Source: Chlorobiota bacterium (GTDB lineage Bacteria > Bacteroidota > Ignavibacteria > Ignavibacteriales > Ignavibacteriaceae). Taken from it: DNA of 8,152 nt. The stretch is taken from assembly GCA_008363265.1 (NCBI GenBank), contig RHKR01000082.1:1-8152 (forward strand), read 5' to 3'. A program made the translations under genes and the position numbers. The notes below the pieces were generated by a model. It saw nothing but the letters and a program-made list of their open reading frames with translations. It had not been told where the DNA came from and made no database searches. Shown here piece after piece: positions 6,926-8,152 of the stretch; the first letter of the stretch is position 1; each line of letters opens with the position of its first letter.

Positions 6926-6957
6926 AAAAAAGGCTGCCCCTTCCGAGGCAGCTTTTT
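6926..6957 (-). terminator. Rho-independent terminator of the membrane-protein pair (bidirectional shape)
   Basis: On the minus strand, GCTGCC (6947-6952) and GGCAGC (6933-6938) form a GC-rich stem with an 8-nt loop, followed after one base by a run of six T (6926-6931). It begins 11 bp beyond the stop of the gene ending at 6963. A T-run also follows the stem on the plus strand (6953-6957), so it could stop transcription in both directions. Confidence 0.85.
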
Positions 6958-6962
6958 AATTT

Positions 6963-7331
6963 TTAAAGGTAGTATTCAGGGTTATCAGGCCGGTTGAAGA
7001 GGGAGCCACCCAGAAGGGCGAAAACGAACCCGAGTATCATCAGGGCGAATGTGACGATTATCAGTATCTTCATCCATTTAAAATATCCTCCCAAACTTTC
7101 GAGAGCTAGATATTCCTCTCTCTCGTCGCCAAAGGCAGAGTAGTTTTTAAACCTCTCGCCGGCCTCCTTGGCTTTCATTCCGGTTAGGATCATAAAAATA
7201 CCGCCGATAATCCCTGAAATCGTCAGGCAGTTGATAACACCGACAACGATATTGAGAATGCCGACAAATTTTGCATCACTGCCGAGCTTTCCGGCAACAC
7301 TTTTTTCAAAATAGTTATTGTTGCTTTCCAT
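6963..7331 (-). CDS. Small two-helix membrane protein, DUF5362-like (second of a tandem pair)
   Basis: A 122-aa protein with two predicted membrane segments, about residues 22-50 and 86-110, separated by a charged segment rich in Lys and Glu. It shares the pattern SDxKFVG at the start of helix 1, a GMxAxExG motif after it and a KIL motif at the start of helix 2 with the gene just upstream, so the two are clear paralogues. The overall pattern resembles the DUF5362 family, whose function is unknown; that assignment comes from memory of the family's look. The ATG begins one base after the stop of the upstream gene. A strong GGGAGG (7342-7347) lies inside that gene, 10 bases before the start. A hairpin terminator follows directly. 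Confidence 0.8.
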   Translation of the reverse strand: MESNNNYFEKSVAGKLGSDAKFVGILNIVVGVINCLTISGIIGGIFMILTGMKAKEAGERFKNYSAFGDEREEYLALESLGGYFKWMKILIIVTFALMILGFVFALLGGSLFNRPDNPEYYL

Positions 7332-7332
7332 A

Positions 7333-7695
7333 TCAGTGAGGCCTCCCGCCGATGAACATCGAGATCATCGCCATAATAACCGTGAAGAAAAAGATGAGCG
7401 CGAGAACCGCCAGAACGATTCCGATGATGGTGAGTATCTTTATAATGTTGAAGTGTTTCCCGAAATTCTCATACGCCATAATTTTGTCGTTGATATCATC
7501 GGTTGAAATGTATCTTCCGAGTTGGTTTCCTCCCTCTCTCGCCCGCATTCCGGCGAAGATATAGGGTATCCCGAACGGCAGTCCGATGATCGACAGGCAT
7601 ATCAGAGCACCCATGATCATCATGAACAGCCCCACGAACTTCGAGTCGGAGGCAAGTTTCGATAGCATGTCGTTGAAAATGTAATCTCTCTGCAT
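7333..7695 (-). CDS. Small two-helix membrane protein, DUF5362-like (first of a tandem pair)
   Basis: A 120-aa protein with predicted membrane segments at about residues 20-50 and 83-110, and a hydrophilic middle part (about 52-82) that contains a GMRAREGG motif. It aligns along most of its length with the next gene, from which it probably differs by gene duplication followed by divergence. No enzyme or receptor motif is visible and no signal peptide is needed, as the first helix can serve as the membrane anchor. AAGAGG (7704-7709), 8 bases upstream of the ATG, supports the start; nearby ATG triplets are out of frame. The pair shares one operon. Its function is unknown. Confidence 0.8.
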   Translation of the reverse strand: MQRDYIFNDMLSKLASDSKFVGLFMMIMGALICLSIIGLPFGIPYIFAGMRAREGGNQLGRYISTDDINDKIMAYENFGKHFNIIKILTIIGIVLAVLALIFFFTVIMAMISMFIGGRPH

Positions 7696-7709
7696 AACAT
7701 CATCCTCTT

Positions 7710-7799
7710 ATATTTGGAAAGGTCCTGTTAGAGCAGACCCGCCTTCAAACTCCGGCAAATCCGCTAATTAATTTCCAAATATTTCGGGAGATTTCCAAA
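7710..7799. repeat. Inverted and direct repeats of ATTTCCAAA upstream of the membrane-protein pair
   Basis: ATATTTGGAAA (7710-7720) and TTTCCAAATAT (7772-7782) form a perfect 11-nt inverted repeat 51 bp apart. ATTTCCAAA occurs again in direct orientation at 7791-7799, exactly 20 bp after the copy at 7771-7779. The set lies 15-104 bp upstream of the start codon at 7695, where operators or a leader hairpin could act. No regulator is identified. Confidence 0.5.
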
Positions 7800-7808
7800 A
7801 GGTTGTTA

Positions 7809-7965
7809 TTAAACCGCAAAGAACGCAGAGTGCGCAAAGATGGGAATACGAAACCGCAAAGGACGCAAAGAGCGCAAAGAAAGAGAACAGGAAACCGCAA
7901 AAGACGCAGAGAGCGCAAGAGAATTTATAAACCCCTTTGCGTCCTTCGCGATCTTTGCGGTTTAA
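7809..7965. repeat. Cluster of 30-bp intergenic repeats, three direct and one inverted
   Basis: Direct copies of the AAACCGCAAAGGACGC... type start at 7811, 7851 and 7892 (29-30 bp each, 40-41 bp apart). An inverted copy lies at 7935-7963. Within each copy a 9-bp phase (CGCAAAGGA-like) is repeated three times. The outermost arms, 7809-7822 and 7952-7965, are perfectly complementary over 14 nt, so the whole block can fold into a large hairpin. Similar AACCGCAAAG-type repeats are scattered between genes in many bacterial genomes. Here the block separates serS from the membrane-protein pair and may act as a transcription boundary. It is not a CRISPR array: spacers are only about 10-11 bp. Confidence 0.85.
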
Positions 7966-7979
7966 AGTCTACCTAATAC

Positions 7980-8152
7980 CTAACCAATAACCTCTTTCCC
8001 TAAATACGGTCTCAGGGCTTCGGGAACATTGATCTTGCCGTCGGGGCGGAGGTTGTTCTCGAGGAGGGAGACCATAAGGCGGCTGGTTGCGAGGCCTGAA
8101 CCGTTAAGGGTGTGGAGGAACGCGGTCTTCTTATCCTCAGAGCGGCGGTATT
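7980..8152 (-). CDS. serS: Seryl-tRNA synthetase, C-terminal fragment (rest beyond window)
   Basis: Only the last 56 residues are visible, ending in a TAG at 7980-7982. The fragment carries class II motif 3, seen as [19 protein letters not shown] (residues 15-33 of the fragment), with the conserved ATP-binding Arg at position 24. It then shows the typical SerRS tail, [16 protein letters not shown] (36-51). E. coli SerRS has the same order (LNGSGLAVGRT, then a PEVLRPY tail). The enzyme charges tRNA-Ser with serine in the cytoplasm. The next gene on the same strand is separated by about 284 bp of repeat-rich sequence, so it is probably a different transcription unit. Confidence 0.95.
   Translation of the reverse strand, partial: YRRSEDKKTAFLHTLNGSGLATSRLMVSLLENNLRPDGKINVPEALRPYLGKEVIG

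Larger units (their letters stand above)
6667..6962. other. Intergenic region with inverted repeats and no gene
   Basis: A 296-bp AT-rich stretch between the MerR gene and the membrane-protein pair. It holds the MerR promoter at its left end and the hairpin terminator at its right end. Between them are an 11-nt inverted repeat (6812-6822 with 6880-6890), a short palindrome GATTA-AG-TAATC (6794-6805), TTGTTACAA (6762-6770), and a run of GAATGA-like repeats at 6851-6870. No coding frame with a plausible start and ribosome-binding site was found. Confidence 0.6.

Noticed and set aside
7811..7963. Regularly spaced repeats as a CRISPR array
   Set aside because: The repeats are about 30 bp but the gaps are only 10-11 bp, one copy is inverted and the repeats themselves contain 9-bp subrepeats. 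There are no cas genes in the window.

Overview
The window looks like a chromosomal segment of a Bacteroidota/Ignavibacteriota-type bacterium. This is a tentative placement. It rests on the overall flavour of the housekeeping proteins (PriA, SerRS), a tandem pair of small two-helix membrane proteins resembling DUF5362, a MerR/B12-binding regulator, and AACCGCAAAGGACGCAAAG-type intergenic repeats. No rRNA or other phylogenetic marker is present.

Layout. Positions 2-1909 (+) hold the C-terminal three quarters of the replication-restart helicase PriA, cut by the window edge. Everything else is on the minus strand. From right to left these are: the 3' end of serS (7980-8152); a repeat-rich spacer (7696-7979) with three direct copies and one inverted copy of a 30-bp repeat; two tandem paralogous membrane proteins (7333-7695 and 6963-7331) closed by a good hairpin terminator (6926-6957); a 296-bp spacer with inverted repeats and a sigma70-like promoter; a MerR-family regulator with a cobalamin-binding domain (5746-6666); and a tight four-gene operon (5673 down to 1894) whose last gene overlaps the end of priA tail to tail.

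The operon is the most interesting part. In order of transcription it encodes (1) a 175-aa protein with a basic disordered N-terminus and a possible PemK/MazF-like core, (2) a divergent sigma-70-like factor with an unusual middle domain, (3) a 334-aa protein with a PemK/MazF-like N-terminal domain, and (4) a 410-aa protein with a Lon-type (S16) peptidase domain and no AAA+ ATPase. In the last protein the Ser-Lys dyad is intact, at exactly the spacing seen in E. coli Lon. Protease + MazF-like protein + sigma factor is the composition of the CRISPR-associated CalpL-CalpT-CalpS signalling cascade. In that cascade a Lon-type protease cleaves a MazF-like anti-sigma protein to free a sigma factor. 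Here there is no SAVED domain that I can recognise, no CRISPR array and no cas gene. I therefore propose a CRISPR-independent protease/anti-sigma/sigma switch with an unknown trigger. The operon's base composition (about 32-45% GC in sampled lines) contrasts sharply with the flanking genes (about 57-68% in sampled lines), which suggests that it was acquired as a unit between priA and the MerR gene.
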